64,000 bases of DNA. It comes from Verrucomicrobiia bacterium (lineage in GTDB: Bacteria; Verrucomicrobiota; Verrucomicrobiia; Opitutales; Opitutaceae). Where the stretch lies: the NCBI GenBank assembly GCA_011525695.1, contig WYBX01000081.1, forward strand, positions 30,153 to 94,152, written 5' to 3'. A program made the translations under genes and the position numbers. The first letter of the stretch is position 1. Each line of letters begins with the position of its first letter. Shown here piece by piece: positions 63,924 to 64,000 of this stretch. The notes under the pieces are model-generated. The model searched no databases. It worked only from the letters and a program-made list of their open reading frames with translations, and had not been told where the DNA came from.

Positions 63924-64000
63924 TGAGGCGAGGCACGGGCGATTAACGGACGTTGTCGATTGAGGATTTGGGCGATGTTTTCGAAGGTTCACTCTATCAA
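63876..64000. other. Putative inserted DNA interrupting the receptor gene
   Basis: Starting at about 63876 the sequence no longer aligns with the paralogous receptor. It contains a hairpin with 8-bp arms GTGCCTCG (63913-63920) and CGAGGCAC (63929-63936). Hairpins near an end occur in several mobile elements, for example IS200/IS605. No transposase frame fits in the remaining bases, so identity depends on the next few hundred bases beyond the window. Confidence 0.4.

Overview
The window looks like a chromosomal segment of a GC-rich, carbohydrate-degrading Gram-negative bacterium, most likely Verrucomicrobiota of the Opitutaceae type. This is inferred from three TonB-dependent receptors, many exported glycosidases, esterases and sulfatases, DUF2961/GH172 proteins, a XylR-like AraC regulator, and several families of short palindromic intergenic repeats. 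No 16S rRNA gene or marker gene is present to fix the taxonomy.

Left part (1-38 kb) is a polysaccharide-utilisation region. Reading right to left on the minus strand, a TonB receptor (14.6-17.6 kb) leads a ten-gene array: sulfatase, GH172-like protein, ribose-type ABC ATPase and permease (translationally coupled), a second GH172-like protein, a sugar-binding protein, an exported transglutaminase-like/FlgD-Ig protein, an acetyl-xylan-esterase-like hydrolase and an (alpha/alpha)6 glycosidase-like protein cut by the window edge. Divergent from the receptor is an isopropylmalate/tartrate-dehydrogenase-like gene. Next comes a XylR-like regulator followed by a coupled aminotransferase, amino-acid permease and GH3 set. 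Further right are an alpha-glucuronidase-like glycosidase, a ceramidase-like protein, two overlapping genes for carbohydrate-binding-type proteins, a second esterase, a PL1 pectate lyase and a Tat-exported Gfo/Idh/MocA oxidoreductase. Two IS4-type transposase remnants lie at 19.3 and 26.2 kb.

Boundary (38-39.7 kb): a degenerate AbiEii-like fragment, a tyrosine recombinase and tRNA-Thr(CGU). Short palindromic repeats that are common to the right begin immediately after the tRNA; I did not see them to the left.

Right part (40-52 kb): an AmmeMemoRadiSam system. It consists of a fused MEMO-AMMECR1 protein with a signal-like N-terminus, a membrane-embedded spermidine-synthase-like protein with an altered active site, a two-helix His-rich membrane protein, and a radical SAM enzyme with a Tat-like N-terminus. 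It is followed by a polyamine block: PLP decarboxylase, ornithine-decarboxylase-like enzyme, deoxyhypusine-synthase-like enzyme and agmatine deiminase.

Right end (52-64 kb): a NarL-type response regulator and its sensor kinase, an STT3-like GT-C membrane protein, and two related TonB receptors. The second receptor loses homology near 63.87 kb, apparently through an insertion. A 24-bp motif containing a dyad lies upstream of both receptors, and a diverged copy lies upstream of the kinase gene; it is a candidate operator for the two-component system.
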